NCBI RefSeq assembly: GCF_022808935.1
Contig: NZ_JAKZFR010000003.1
Span: forward strand, 248,001 to 312,000
Direction: 5' to 3'
Origin: Geothrix sp. SG200
GTDB taxonomy: Bacteria > Acidobacteriota > Holophagae > Holophagales > Holophagaceae
DNA: 64,000 nucleotides
Shown in pieces: positions 47,619 to 55,923 of the stretch; the stretch's first letter is position 1, and the number at the start of each line of letters is the position of its first letter. The notes beneath the pieces are model-generated. The model saw only the letters and a list, made by a program, of their open reading frames with translations, was not told the DNA's origin and searched no databases. A program made the translations under genes and the position numbers.

Positions 47619-48659
47619 TCACTTGCCCAGGAACGTCTCCAGCGTCTTCTCCAGGTTCTCGCCCCGGAGCTGGGCGCCGCTGGCGACGATCTTGCCGTCG
47701 GGTCCGACGAGCAGGGGCTTGGGGATGCCCTTCACGCCGTAGGCGTCGGCCACGGGGTTCTGGAAGCCGCCCTCGATGAAGGCGTGCTTCCAGGGCATGG
47801 GCGTGGCGGCCTGCTTCCGGAAGGGCGCGATGTGCTCGACGCGGCGGTCGAAGGAGAGCGAGAGGATCTCGAAGGGCTTCGTCTTGAACCTGGCCCAGGC
47901 GGCGTGCATGGAGGGCATCTCCGCGCGGCAGGGCGGGCACCAGGTGGCCCAGAAGTCGATGAGCACGTACTTGCCCTTGAACGTGTCCAGCGTGTAGGTG
48001 GTCTTCGGATCGCCCAGGGCCTGGAGGTGGAAGGCCGGCGCCGGGCGCCCCAGGCCGGTCTTCAGCTCGCCCTCGAGGATGCCCTGGGCCTGCTTGGCCT
48101 GGCGGCTGCCGGCGAAGTCCTTCTGCAGGGTCTCGTAGGCGGGCTTCCAGGCGGCCTCGTCCTTGGCGTCCAGGCGCTCCCAGAAGTGCTCGAAGAGCAG
48201 GATGCGCCGGAGGTCCGCGTCGGCGTGCTTCGTCCGGGCCTCGGCCACGTAGGCGTCCCACCCCTTGGGATCAGCTTCGGCGCGGGCGGTGAGCAGGCCC
48301 GGGTCCAGGCTCCAGGCAGCGGCGGTGGGCGGCACCTCCTGCTTCAGCTGGGCCAGGAAGGCCGGGGCAGGCTCGGCCTTGGCCAGCTGGAGGTGGAACA
48401 GCTTGCTCACCAGCAGGGCCTGGCGCAGCTCCGGGGCTTTTTCGACCGCCAGGCGCGCGTCCAGGTCCGCCAGCTCCTTGGTGCAGTCGCCACGGAAGTC
48501 CTTGGTGTTGCCCCCGGCCTTCATGAAGGCGGCCCGGGCATCCATCACGGCCTTGGCCTTCGCCTTGGCCGCCTCGATCACGGCCTGGGGAGCCGGGGCA
48601 GGGGCGGGAGCCTGCAGGGCAGGCAGGGCCGTCATGAGGTAGATCAGGGGCAAGGGCAT
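47619..48659 (-). CDS. TlpA-type thioredoxin-fold protein
   Basis: A 346-residue exported protein: signal-like N-terminus, Ala/Pro stretch, an approximately 150-residue helical domain, then a TlpA/redoxin domain from about 205 with WATWCPPCR as the active CxxC. It resembles periplasmic thiol reductants that could be reduced by DsbD encoded about 700 bases away. A similar but one-Cys protein follows downstream on the same strand. Confidence 0.87.
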   Translation of the reverse strand: MPLPLIYLMTALPALQAPAPAPAPQAVIEAAKAKAKAVMDARAAFMKAGGNTKDFRGDCTKELADLDARLAVEKAPELRQALLVSKLFHLQLAKAEPAPAFLAQLKQEVPPTAAAWSLDPGLLTARAEADPKGWDAYVAEARTKHADADLRRILLFEHFWERLDAKDEAAWKPAYETLQKDFAGSRQAKQAQGILEGELKTGLGRPAPAFHLQALGDPKTTYTLDTFKGKYVLIDFWATWCPPCRAEMPSMHAAWARFKTKPFEILSLSFDRRVEHIAPFRKQAATPMPWKHAFIEGGFQNPVADAYGVKGIPKPLLVGPDGKIVASGAQLRGENLEKTLETFLGK

Positions 48660-48714
48660 GGATCCTCCGGCGGGGCGGGCAGCCTCGCCGGACAGGTTAC
48701 CTCAACAGATGAGG

Positions 48715-49467
48715 TCAGGGCTGGGCAGGTTTGGCGGGTTCGGCCGGGGCAGGTGCCGGGGCTGGCGCCGGGGCGGGCGTCCGCTCCCGCAGGGCCCGCA
48801 TCACGGCCTGGCCCACGAAGCCGTCATGGTAGCCGATGTGCAGTTCGGCCAGCTTCCCCTGGCGGTCCACCACGAACAGCACGGGCACGGAATAGATCAT
48901 GTCCATGAAGTTGGACGGACCCTCCTTGCCGAGGCCCGGCGTGAAGACGGGCATGTGGCTGCTCTCGAAGAACTGGCGGTTCCGGTTCATGAACTTGTGG
49001 ATGGCCCGCCAGCCGCCCTCGATGCCGCTGTCCTGCTGGTTCTCATCGAAATTGACCGCCAGGATCTCGAAACCGTACTGACCCTTCTTGGGATAGAGGC
49101 TGGCGAATTCCTGGAGCATCTTGGCGGAGGGATCGCAGTTCTTGCTCCAGAGGCCCACCAGCACCACCTTGCCCTTGAGGCTGGCGATGGAGATGCCCTT
49201 GCTCTTCTCGTCGTAGGCGGTGAAGGCGGAGACATCCTTCCGGCCCGCCGGAGGGAAGAACTGATCCCCTTGCTGGGAGTAGCGGACCGCGGAGGCGTCC
49301 GCCCCGTTGGGACCGTACTGGCTCTTGTCGTTCAGTTCCGTCTTCTCCTGCATGATCCTCGGGCAGGTGGGATCGCTGGGGCTGTTGGCGTTGTTGAAGA
49401 TGCCCTGGGCCCCCAGGGCGAGGCCGGAGAGGGCCAGGAGAAGGCTGCACAGCGGAGGACGCGACAC
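48715..49467 (-). CDS. Thioredoxin-fold protein with single active-site Cys
   Basis: A 250-residue exported protein, GTG start with GAGAGGT upstream and a signal peptide ending near LALGAQG. The redoxin fold has LVGLWSKNCDPSAKM, so only one of the two usual CxxC cysteines is kept, then VPVLFVVDRQGK. The tail is (PA)n. It could act as a peroxiredoxin-like or thiol-binding protein. It lies upstream of the TlpA gene (55-base gap). Confidence 0.8.
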   Translation of the reverse strand: MSRPPLCSLLLALSGLALGAQGIFNNANSPSDPTCPRIMQEKTELNDKSQYGPNGADASAVRYSQQGDQFFPPAGRKDVSAFTAYDEKSKGISIASLKGKVVLVGLWSKNCDPSAKMLQEFASLYPKKGQYGFEILAVNFDENQQDSGIEGGWRAIHKFMNRNRQFFESSHMPVFTPGLGKEGPSNFMDMIYSVPVLFVVDRQGKLAELHIGYHDGFVGQAVMRALRERTPAPAPAPAPAPAEPAKPAQP

Positions 49468-49499
49468 GGGACACCTCTCGGTGGGGATTGCCCACCACC

Positions 49500-50954
49500 C
49501 TATCGGAAGCTCCGCACCAGGTCGAGGCCCAGCTCCGTCCGGCTGAGGTACCAGGTGAGGGCCTGGCCATCCACCACGCGCACCTCCGCGTCCGGGAAGC
49601 GCCGCTGCAGCTCGGCCTGATGGCGGCGGTTGAAGCGGTAGGGCTCGGTGGGGAGGAGGATCAGCTCGGGCGAGAGGGCCGCCAGATCGTCGTCGGTCAG
49701 CGTCGGGTAGCGGTCCGGACCAAGGGGCGCCAGGCCCCCCGTCCGGAGGAGATCGCCCACGTAGGTGTCGGGCCCGGCGCTCATCCAGGGATCCTTCCAG
49801 ATGAGGGCGAGGGTGCGGGGACCTTTGCGGCGGCGTCCCGTCAGGGTGGCCTCCAGCGCCGAGGCGCGGGATTCGGCGACTTCGACGGCGCCGAGGCGCT
49901 CCCCCAGCTGGCGCAAGGCGCGCACGCAGTCCTTCACCGTCCGGATCTCCAGGGCCAGCCAGGGGATGCCCAGGGCCGTGAGGGCATCCGCGACCTCCTT
50001 CGGGTTCTCGTCCCGCTCGAGGATCACCAGGTCCGGCGCCAGATCGCGGATGCGGTCCAGATCCGGGTTCTTGGTTCCGCCCACGGCGGGCACCGTGTTG
50101 CGGATCCACTTCGGTTCGATGCAGTACCGCGTGCGCCCCGCCAGCCGAGCCGCCAGGCCCCACTGGACCAGCAGCTCCGTCACCGAGGGCACCAGGCTGA
50201 CGATGCGTTTCGGCGTGTCTCCCGTGGGAACCTGTGCGCCGGGTGCCGCGGCCTGAGGGCTGAGGACTGAGGCCTGAGGACTGGCGAGGGTCAGCCTCAC
50301 CCCCAGGTGCGGATCCTTGATCTGCCCCAGCCCCGTGGGACAGAGGTCCAGCAGAGGGCAGGCGGCACAGGCGGGGCGGCGGGCGTCGCAGGTGCGACGA
50401 CCGTGGAAGATGAGCTGGTGGTGCAGCTCGATCCAGTCCTCCCGGGGGAAGGCCTGGCAGAGGTCGGCCTCCACCTTCTCGGGCGTGGCGGCCTTCGAGA
50501 GGCCCAGGCGGCGCGCCACGCGGAAGATGTGGGTGTCCACGGCCAGGGCCGGCACGCCGAAGGCATTGGCCAGGACGACATTGGCGGTCTTCTGGCCCAC
50601 GCCGGGCAGGGCGCCCAGCTCCGCCGGGTCCGAAGGCACGCGGCCGCCGTGCTTCGCCATCAGCGCCTGTCCGAGTCCGATGAGGTTCTTCGCCTTGTTG
50701 CGGAAGAATCCGGTGGACTTGATGAGGGCTTCCAGTTCCTCCGTGCGGGCCGCCGCGAGGCTGGCCGCATTGGGGTAGCGGGCGAAGAGGGCCGGCGTGG
50801 TGAGGTTCACCCGGGCGTCCGTGCACTGGGCGCTGAGGATGGTCGCCACCACCAGCTGGAAGGGGTCCCGGTGGTCCAGGGCGCAGCGGGCGTCCGGGTA
50901 GGCGGCGCGCAGCCGGGCCTGGATCTCGCGGGGCTGGGGCTTGGAGGAGCGCAT
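49500..50954 (-). CDS. nth: Endonuclease III fused to BtuF-like metal-chelate receptor domain
   Basis: A 484-residue protein in two parts. Residues 1-210 are a complete Nth DNA glycosylase: HhH LPGVGQKTA with catalytic K122, D140 in VDTHIFRVARR, and the [4Fe-4S] cysteines C189, C196, C199, C205 in C-x6-C-x2-C-x5-C spacing. Residues about 249-484 are a helical-backbone metal receptor (RIVSLVPSVTELL, DLVILERDENP, TYVGDLLRTGG) like BtuF, but with no signal peptide. The linker (about 223-240, SPQASVLSPQ) is encoded by a 7-bp tandem repeat. The ATG at 50954 is preferred over upstream starts by homology to Nth. Confidence 0.88.
   Translation of the reverse strand: MRSSKPQPREIQARLRAAYPDARCALDHRDPFQLVVATILSAQCTDARVNLTTPALFARYPNAASLAAARTEELEALIKSTGFFRNKAKNLIGLGQALMAKHGGRVPSDPAELGALPGVGQKTANVVLANAFGVPALAVDTHIFRVARRLGLSKAATPEKVEADLCQAFPREDWIELHHQLIFHGRRTCDARRPACAACPLLDLCPTGLGQIKDPHLGVRLTLASPQASVLSPQAAAPGAQVPTGDTPKRIVSLVPSVTELLVQWGLAARLAGRTRYCIEPKWIRNTVPAVGGTKNPDLDRIRDLAPDLVILERDENPKEVADALTALGIPWLALEIRTVKDCVRALRQLGERLGAVEVAESRASALEATLTGRRRKGPRTLALIWKDPWMSAGPDTYVGDLLRTGGLAPLGPDRYPTLTDDDLAALSPELILLPTEPYRFNRRHQAELQRRFPDAEVRVVDGQALTWYLSRTELGLDLVRSFR
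50253..50287. repeat. 7-bp tandem repeat encoding the Nth-BtuF linker
   Basis: The + strand units are CTGAGGG, CTGAGGA, CTGAGGC, CTGAGGA and CTGGCGA. Because 7 is not a multiple of 3, successive units are read in different frames; on the minus strand all remain open, whereas + strand frames meet TGA. Gain or loss of a unit would disrupt the fusion. Confidence 0.8.
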
Positions 50955-51012
50955 GGGACCAGGATAGGGTGCCCGGCCCGCCGGGTGGATAAACTGGAAG
51001 GCGAGGTGCCGC

Positions 51013-51873
51013 ATGCCCACCACGCTCACGGGGAAGCTCGACTGCCAGGAGACCGCCCGGCACTACCTGGACCTGGTGCGCTTGAACGTGAAGAAGCTCG
51101 GCTTCTCCCCGGGCCTCGGCGTGATCCTCGGGAGCAGCGACCCCGGCAGCGTCACCTACCAGCGCTGGCTCATGAAGGACTGCGAGGACCTGGGCATCAA
51201 CGCCGCCGATCTGCGCGTGGAGAACGGCATGCAGCTCGTGAAGCTCATCGCCCGTCTCAACCAGGACGACAAGACCCACGGCGTGTTCATCTTCTATCCC
51301 CTGCGCTACCCCGAGATCAAGGATGACGAGGTCATGGACCTGGTGGATCCGGGCAAGGACATCGAGGGCCTCCACGCCATCAACATCGGGTTCCTGACCA
51401 AGTACCGGAAGCGCCTGGACGACGGCTCCCAGCACCGCTGCATGACGCCCTGCACCGCCCGGGCCATCGTGAAGACGCTGAAGCGTGGCTTCGGCGACGG
51501 CTGGATGGCCGGGAAGACCGTGCTCGTCATCAACGACAGCCTGCGCATCGGCCGGCCCCTCACGGCCATGGTGGCCAACCTCAAGGGCACGCCCATCCTC
51601 TGCCATGCCGCCACCAACCCGACGCACCTGGAGGGCTTCGTCCGCATGGCCGACGTCATCGTGAGCGCGGTGCCGGCCCCCGGCTACCAGATCCGCACGG
51701 ACTGGATCAAGGACGGCGCCCTCTGCTTCGACCTCAGCGGCGACGGCAACTTCGACTACGAGGCCCTGGAGCGCCGAGGGATCCTCTACACCGACACCAC
51801 GAAGAACAGCGTGGGCAAGGTCACCCGCGCCATGGCCCTGCTGAACCTCACCTACGCGGCGGGCGTGGAGTAG
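51013..51873 (+). CDS. Mtd1-type methylene-tetrahydrofolate dehydrogenase (FolD family, probably no cyclohydrolase)
   Basis: A 286-residue FolD-superfamily protein. Tyr49 is kept but the catalytic Lys expected four residues on is Leu53, with Lys at +6 (YQRWLMK). The same spacing, YATWTQK as I recall it, occurs in yeast NAD-dependent Mtd1, which lacks cyclohydrolase activity. KDIEGLHAIN, NDSLRIGRPL and VGKVTRAMALLN also align better with Mtd1 than with the usual KDVDGF, GRSxxVGxP and PGGVGPMT. It probably oxidises methylene-THF using NAD+ in one-carbon metabolism. Standard FolD is the alternative. Confidence 0.85.
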   Translation: MPTTLTGKLDCQETARHYLDLVRLNVKKLGFSPGLGVILGSSDPGSVTYQRWLMKDCEDLGINAADLRVENGMQLVKLIARLNQDDKTHGVFIFYPLRYPEIKDDEVMDLVDPGKDIEGLHAINIGFLTKYRKRLDDGSQHRCMTPCTARAIVKTLKRGFGDGWMAGKTVLVINDSLRIGRPLTAMVANLKGTPILCHAATNPTHLEGFVRMADVIVSAVPAPGYQIRTDWIKDGALCFDLSGDGNFDYEALERRGILYTDTTKNSVGKVTRAMALLNLTYAAGVE

Positions 51874-51919
51874 GCCTCCGCCGAGCCCCCAATACTGGCC
51901 CGACGTTCCCGAGGTTCCC

Positions 51920-53092
51920 ATGCGCCCCGCCGCCGCTCTCCTGGCCTGCCTCAGCCCCTTTCTCCCGGCCCTGGCCCAGCCTGCGCCGGCCGGTCCGGGA
52001 ACCCTGGCGACACCTCCCGCCGCGACTTCGGACCCGGTGCCCTACGACTTCCAGCGTCTGGTGGTCCAGAAACGGGCTGATTCGCCCCCGTACCCTCCCC
52101 TGGCCCGCTTTGCGAACCTGGAAGGTGAGGTTCTGCTGCGGCTGACCATCTCGCGCTCCGGGTGGGTGGAGCGGGCCGAGGCCCTGGAGGGCCCCAGGCT
52201 GCTTCGCGAGGCCGCGGCGGCCTATCTGCAAGCCTGGACCTTCCAGCCCGTCGTCATCGACGGGACACCCGCGCGGGTGCAATGTGACCTGCGGGTACCC
52301 TTCCACCTCGACGCTGCGCCAGGTGCGCCCCACCCCTCGGCGCCGCCATCCAAGGTGGTGGTGGAGGTGGCGCAGAACTCGACGGACGGACCGGCCGTCC
52401 TCGAAGCCGACCGACTGGAGGCCGAGCTCGGACGCTTCTTGGACCGGAGCGGCCTGGCCCGGGTGGCGCCCTTGGAGGCGGGACCGCAGGACGCCTTCCA
52501 CCTCGGGCTGCAGATCCAGGTCGTCCGGGCGGAGGGCCTGGCCATCTGCCAGGTCCGAGCGCGTTGCTCGCTCTGGGAGGACCGGGACCTGACCGAGAAC
52601 GTGCCCGGAAAACCGCCTCGCATCGCCTTCTTCAACCGGGTGGCTGGGAAGAAAGGCGATGCGGGTCTCCAGGATCTGGTCGCCGGTGTGCTCAGGCAGG
52701 GCCTGGACGAGGTCCTGGCGCCTCCGGCCCCGATTCGGGAGATCAAGCCGGCCGCGAAACCATCGGCGCCCGCTCCCGCCTCCACCGCGCCCGCACAAAA
52801 GGCCGGGGGCGTGGTGGACTTCGACTTCAGCCAGATCCGCGTGAAGCGCCAGCCGCCCGCGCCACCCTATCCGCCCGCGGCAAAGCTGGCCCGCGTTCAG
52901 GGCACGGTGGTCCTGGACCTGATCATCGATCCGCAGGGTGAGCCCGTCCGGGCCGAGGCGCGAGAAGGGCCGGTACCCCTGCTGTTCACCGCCATCAGCT
53001 ATGCCCTGGCCTGGCGGTTCGAGCCGGCCAAGCTCAACGGGGTGCCGCAGTATGCGCGGTTCCGCCTGACGATGCCTTTCCGGCTCCGCTGA
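51920..53092 (+). CDS. Periplasmic protein with two TonB C-terminal-like domains
   Basis: A 390-residue protein with a signal peptide (to about 19). Two TonB-C domains follow at about 52-128 and 305-390, each with the PPYPPLAR or PPYPPAAK start, a GxVxLxLxI strand and a conserved FxP ending (WTFQPVVIDG, WRFEPAKLNG). Between them lies an approximately 150-residue domain of unknown type and a Pro/Ala linker. There is no N-terminal membrane anchor typical of TonB, so it may be an envelope-spanning adaptor. Confidence 0.8.
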   Translation: MRPAAALLACLSPFLPALAQPAPAGPGTLATPPAATSDPVPYDFQRLVVQKRADSPPYPPLARFANLEGEVLLRLTISRSGWVERAEALEGPRLLREAAAAYLQAWTFQPVVIDGTPARVQCDLRVPFHLDAAPGAPHPSAPPSKVVVEVAQNSTDGPAVLEADRLEAELGRFLDRSGLARVAPLEAGPQDAFHLGLQIQVVRAEGLAICQVRARCSLWEDRDLTENVPGKPPRIAFFNRVAGKKGDAGLQDLVAGVLRQGLDEVLAPPAPIREIKPAAKPSAPAPASTAPAQKAGGVVDFDFSQIRVKRQPPAPPYPPAAKLARVQGTVVLDLIIDPQGEPVRAEAREGPVPLLFTAISYALAWRFEPAKLNGVPQYARFRLTMPFRLR

Positions 53093-53107
53093 AGGCCGGG
53101 TCGGCGC

Positions 53108-53557
53108 TCAGAATCGGCAGGTGAGGGCCAGCCCCAGGGCGCTCCGCCGGCGGGGCGTGATCCCGTCGGTGAAGGGGCGTTCCAGGTGCTCGCCTTCGAG
53201 GCTGAGGGCCCAGGACGGGTGGAAGGCCCAGCCCACGCGGAGGCGGGGGCCGAGGAAGGCGCCCTCGCCGGGCGGCACCTCCACGATGGCGCCGAATCCC
53301 ACGAACAGCGCGTTGGCGGTGGCGTTGGCGTCCATGACAAACCGCAGGCTGGTGTCGCCGTCGTCCCAGTGCCGGGCCCCGAGGCCGACGCCCAGGTGGA
53401 GGTGCGCGAAATCGCCCTGGTCCCGCACCTGGAGGTCGGTGATGGGAACTGTGAACTCCGCGGCGGTGGCCTTGGGCTGGCGGACCACCGACACCATGGC
53501 CGTCTGGGCCCCGAGGGGGAGGGCGGAAAGGATGAGCAGGGGGATCCAGAGGCGCAT
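53108..53557 (-). CDS. Small predicted outer-membrane protein
   Basis: A 149-residue protein with a signal peptide ending near LPLGAQT. Amphipathic strands (HLHLGVGLGARHW, GPRLRVGWAFHPSWALSLEGEHLE) and a terminal Phe (LGLALTCRF) suggest a short barrel or half-barrel. It resembles the acyloxyacyl-hydrolase or OmpW-like small barrels only in overall pattern. Family unknown. It is convergent with the TonB-domain gene. Confidence 0.65.
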   Translation of the reverse strand: MRLWIPLLILSALPLGAQTAMVSVVRQPKATAAEFTVPITDLQVRDQGDFAHLHLGVGLGARHWDDGDTSLRFVMDANATANALFVGFGAIVEVPPGEGAFLGPRLRVGWAFHPSWALSLEGEHLERPFTDGITPRRRSALGLALTCRF

Positions 53558-53587
53558 GTCCCGTTTACTGCCGGGCGCGCAGGCGGT

Positions 53588-54136
53588 TTATCGGGTCCGC
53601 CATTCCTCCGCCAGCATCCCGTACACCGCATGATCCACGTAGCGGCCCACGAGGCGCTCGGCCTGGCGCAGTGTGCCCTCGTGGCGGAAGCCCAGGCGCT
53701 CGGGAATGGCGCGGCTGCGGCGGTTGCGGATGCCGGCGCGGATCTCCACTCGGTTGAGCTTGAGGGCGTAGAAGCCGTGGCGGGCCAGGGCCGACACGGC
53801 GGCGGTCATCAGGCCGTGGCCCTCGGCCTCCCGCGCCAGCCAGTAGCCGATGCCTCCGCTGCGGTTGGCCGGATCGAGCCACACGAAACCCGCCACGCCC
53901 ACCAGGTCGCCCTTCCACCAGAGGCCGAAGGGCAGGGCCATGCCCGCGCGCGCCTGGGCCCGCACCCTCAGGATGTAGGCACGGGAATCCTGCACGCTGC
54001 GGTTGTCGTCGGGCCAGGGCAGCCAGTGGCGCAGGCGGTCCCGGTTGGCGTCCACGAGGGCGAACAGGGGGCGGGCGTCGCGCAGGCAGAGGGGGCGCAG
54101 TTCCAGGGCGCGCCCGGCCTTGATCGCCTCCGGCAT
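53588..54136 (-). CDS. GNAT acetyltransferase (RimJ/RimL type)
   Basis: A 182-residue protein. It has LELRPLCLRDARPLFALVDANR at the start, WLPWPDDNRS, and the acetyl-CoA region (GGIGYWLAREAEGHGLMTAAV), then IRAGIRNRRSRAIPERLGFRHEG, which is the RimJ/L pattern of N-terminal ribosomal or small-molecule acetyltransferases. The ATG at 54136 lies 8 bases after the kdsA stop, so it is likely co-transcribed with kdsA. Confidence 0.85.
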   Translation of the reverse strand: MPEAIKAGRALELRPLCLRDARPLFALVDANRDRLRHWLPWPDDNRSVQDSRAYILRVRAQARAGMALPFGLWWKGDLVGVAGFVWLDPANRSGGIGYWLAREAEGHGLMTAAVSALARHGFYALKLNRVEIRAGIRNRRSRAIPERLGFRHEGTLRQAERLVGRYVDHAVYGMLAEEWRTR

Positions 54137-54144
54137 CGCGACCC

Positions 54145-54993
54145 TCACTTGCCGGCGGGATCGAGCTGCGCCGCGGCGCGGCCAGCCCTCCACAGGACCA
54201 GCAGCTCATCGAGCAGGGCGCCGAACTGCTCGAGGCGCATGGCGTTCGGGCCGTCACTGAAGGCCTTCTCGGGGCAGTCGTGCACCTCGAAAAAGAAGCC
54301 GTCCACGGCCGTGGCCGCGGCCCGCGCCAGGGTGGGGATCATCTCCCGGGCGCCGCCGGTGGCCTTGCCCAGGGCACCGGGCTTCTGCACGCTGTGAGTG
54401 GCGTCGAAGATCACGGGGCAGCCCGTCTTGCGCAGGTGGGGGAAACTCTGGAAGTCCACCACCAGGTTGCCGTAGCCGAAGCTGGAGCCGCGCTCGGTCA
54501 CCCACACGGGGCCGTGGCCGGGCACTGACTTCAGCTTCTCCACGCCGTGCTGGAGGTCCCAGGGGGCGAGGAACTGGCCCTTCTTCAGGTTCACGGTGCG
54601 GCCCGTGGCCGCGGCGGCCAGCAGCAGGTCCGTCTGGCGGCAGAGGAAGGCGGGGATCTGGAGGACGTCCACGGCCTGGGCCGCGGGGCCGCACTGGCTG
54701 CTCTCGTGGACGTCCGTGAGCACGGGCACGCCGTAGCGGCTGCGGATCTCCGCCAGGATGTCCAGGCCTTCCTCCATGCCCGGCCCCCGGTGGCTGTCGC
54801 GGCTGGTGCGGTTGGCCTTGTCGAAGCTGGACTTGTAGATGAAGGGGATGCCACGGGCCTCGGCCAGGTCGCGCAGGCTCGACGCCATCAGGTGGGCATG
54901 CTCCCGGCTCTCGATGACGCAGGGCCCCGCGATCAGGAAGAAACTCTGGCCGGTGAAGGGTCGGGCGAAGTCCATGTGCACCTCTGCCTGCAT
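54145..54993 (-). CDS. kdsA: 3-deoxy-D-manno-octulosonate 8-phosphate synthase
   Basis: Condenses PEP and arabinose 5-phosphate to KDO 8-phosphate for LPS. The 282-residue protein has the family signatures FLIAGPCVIESREHA, YKSSFDKANRTS, NLKKGQFLAPWD and VIFDATHSVQ. The metal-site Cys typical of class II enzymes appears at AGPCVIE. The other KDO genes are not in the window. Its upstream region is shared with the divergent Lrp-type gene. Confidence 0.95.
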   Translation of the reverse strand: MQAEVHMDFARPFTGQSFFLIAGPCVIESREHAHLMASSLRDLAEARGIPFIYKSSFDKANRTSRDSHRGPGMEEGLDILAEIRSRYGVPVLTDVHESSQCGPAAQAVDVLQIPAFLCRQTDLLLAAAATGRTVNLKKGQFLAPWDLQHGVEKLKSVPGHGPVWVTERGSSFGYGNLVVDFQSFPHLRKTGCPVIFDATHSVQKPGALGKATGGAREMIPTLARAAATAVDGFFFEVHDCPEKAFSDGPNAMRLEQFGALLDELLVLWRAGRAAAQLDPAGK

Positions 54994-55093
54994 TTTACCT
55001 CGACCCGGGCCATTTACGGGTTGTCATCCGTATTGCCGAACCTTCTAGCACAGTGTTCAATGATTCTCATCAACCCCATTCCCGGAGTCCAGC

Positions 55094-55600
55094 ATGGCGA
55101 AGACGTTGATGGAAGACGATCTGAACCGGCGCCTGGTGGCCCTGCTCCAGCAGGAAGGCCGCATGAGCCACGCGGAACTGGCGGAGCGGCTCGGCGTGAG
55201 CCGCCCCACCATCATCGACCGCGTGAAGCGCCTGGAAGCCGACGGCATCCTGGCGGGCTACGCGGCCCGCGTGGCCCCGGCGGCCGTGAACAAGCCCAAC
55301 GTGGCCTTCGTGGCGGTGCGCTACAAGGACAACAACGAGGCCATCGAGCAGCGCTTCATCAAGGCGCTCGAGGACGAGCCGGACATCCTGGAGGCCCACA
55401 CGGTGGCCGGCGAGGATGCCCTCATGCTCAAGGTGGTGGCGGACACCCCCGCGGGCATCGCCGAGCGCCTGCGCCGCATCCGCGCGCTGGGTCCCATGGT
55501 GACCACGCGCACCACCATCGTGCTGGAGACCCACTGGGAGAAGGCCGGTCCGAGCCCCTTCCCGGCCGGCGAGGCCGCCGGGAAGAAGGCCAAGAAGTGA
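55094..55600 (+). CDS. Lrp/AsnC-family transcriptional regulator
   Basis: A 168-residue regulator: N-terminal winged helix (LNRRLVALLQQEGRMSHAELAERLGVSRPTI) followed by an AsnC/RAM ligand-binding domain (about 70-150, ILEAHTVAGEDALMLKVVA). The basic C-terminal tail (GKKAKK) is unusual. A TTGTCA (55021-55026) upstream could be the -35 of its promoter with a weak -10. The next gene starts at a GTG inside its stop. It likely controls the following monooxygenase-like and exporter genes. Confidence 0.9.
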   Translation: MAKTLMEDDLNRRLVALLQQEGRMSHAELAERLGVSRPTIIDRVKRLEADGILAGYAARVAPAAVNKPNVAFVAVRYKDNNEAIEQRFIKALEDEPDILEAHTVAGEDALMLKVVADTPAGIAERLRRIRALGPMVTTRTTIVLETHWEKAGPSPFPAGEAAGKKAKK

Positions 55601-55923
55601 TCGCGCGAACCCCCGAGCCGCCCTACCTCGCCGTCATCTTCAGCAGCCAGCGCACCCCGGGCGACCAGGGCTATGGCGTCATGGCCGACCGCATGGTGGA
55701 GCTGGCCCGCTCGCAGCCCGGCTTCCTCGGCGTGGAGAGCGCCCGGGACGCCGAGGGCTTCGGCATCACCGTGTCCTACTGGAAGGACGAGGCCTCCATC
55801 GCCGCGTGGAAGGCCCACGCGGAGCACGCCGCGGCCCAGCGCCTGGGCCGGGAGCGGTGGCACGGATCCTTCCACCTGCGGGTCTGCCGCGTGGAGCGCG
55901 AAGCGGGCATGGGCGCGCCCTGA
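55597..55923 (+). CDS. Antibiotic-biosynthesis-monooxygenase (ABM)-like protein
   Basis: A 108-residue ferredoxin-like alpha/beta-barrel protein of the ABM/YgiN type, with YLAVIFSSQRT, SQPGFLGVESARDAEGFGITVSYWKDEASIAAWK as the diagnostic core (given here in two parts), and ending HLRVCRVE. The GTG start overlaps the Lrp stop (GTGA), and the stop overlaps the exporter ATG. Substrate unknown. Confidence 0.82.
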   Translation: MIARTPEPPYLAVIFSSQRTPGDQGYGVMADRMVELARSQPGFLGVESARDAEGFGITVSYWKDEASIAAWKAHAEHAAAQRLGRERWHGSFHLRVCRVEREAGMGAP

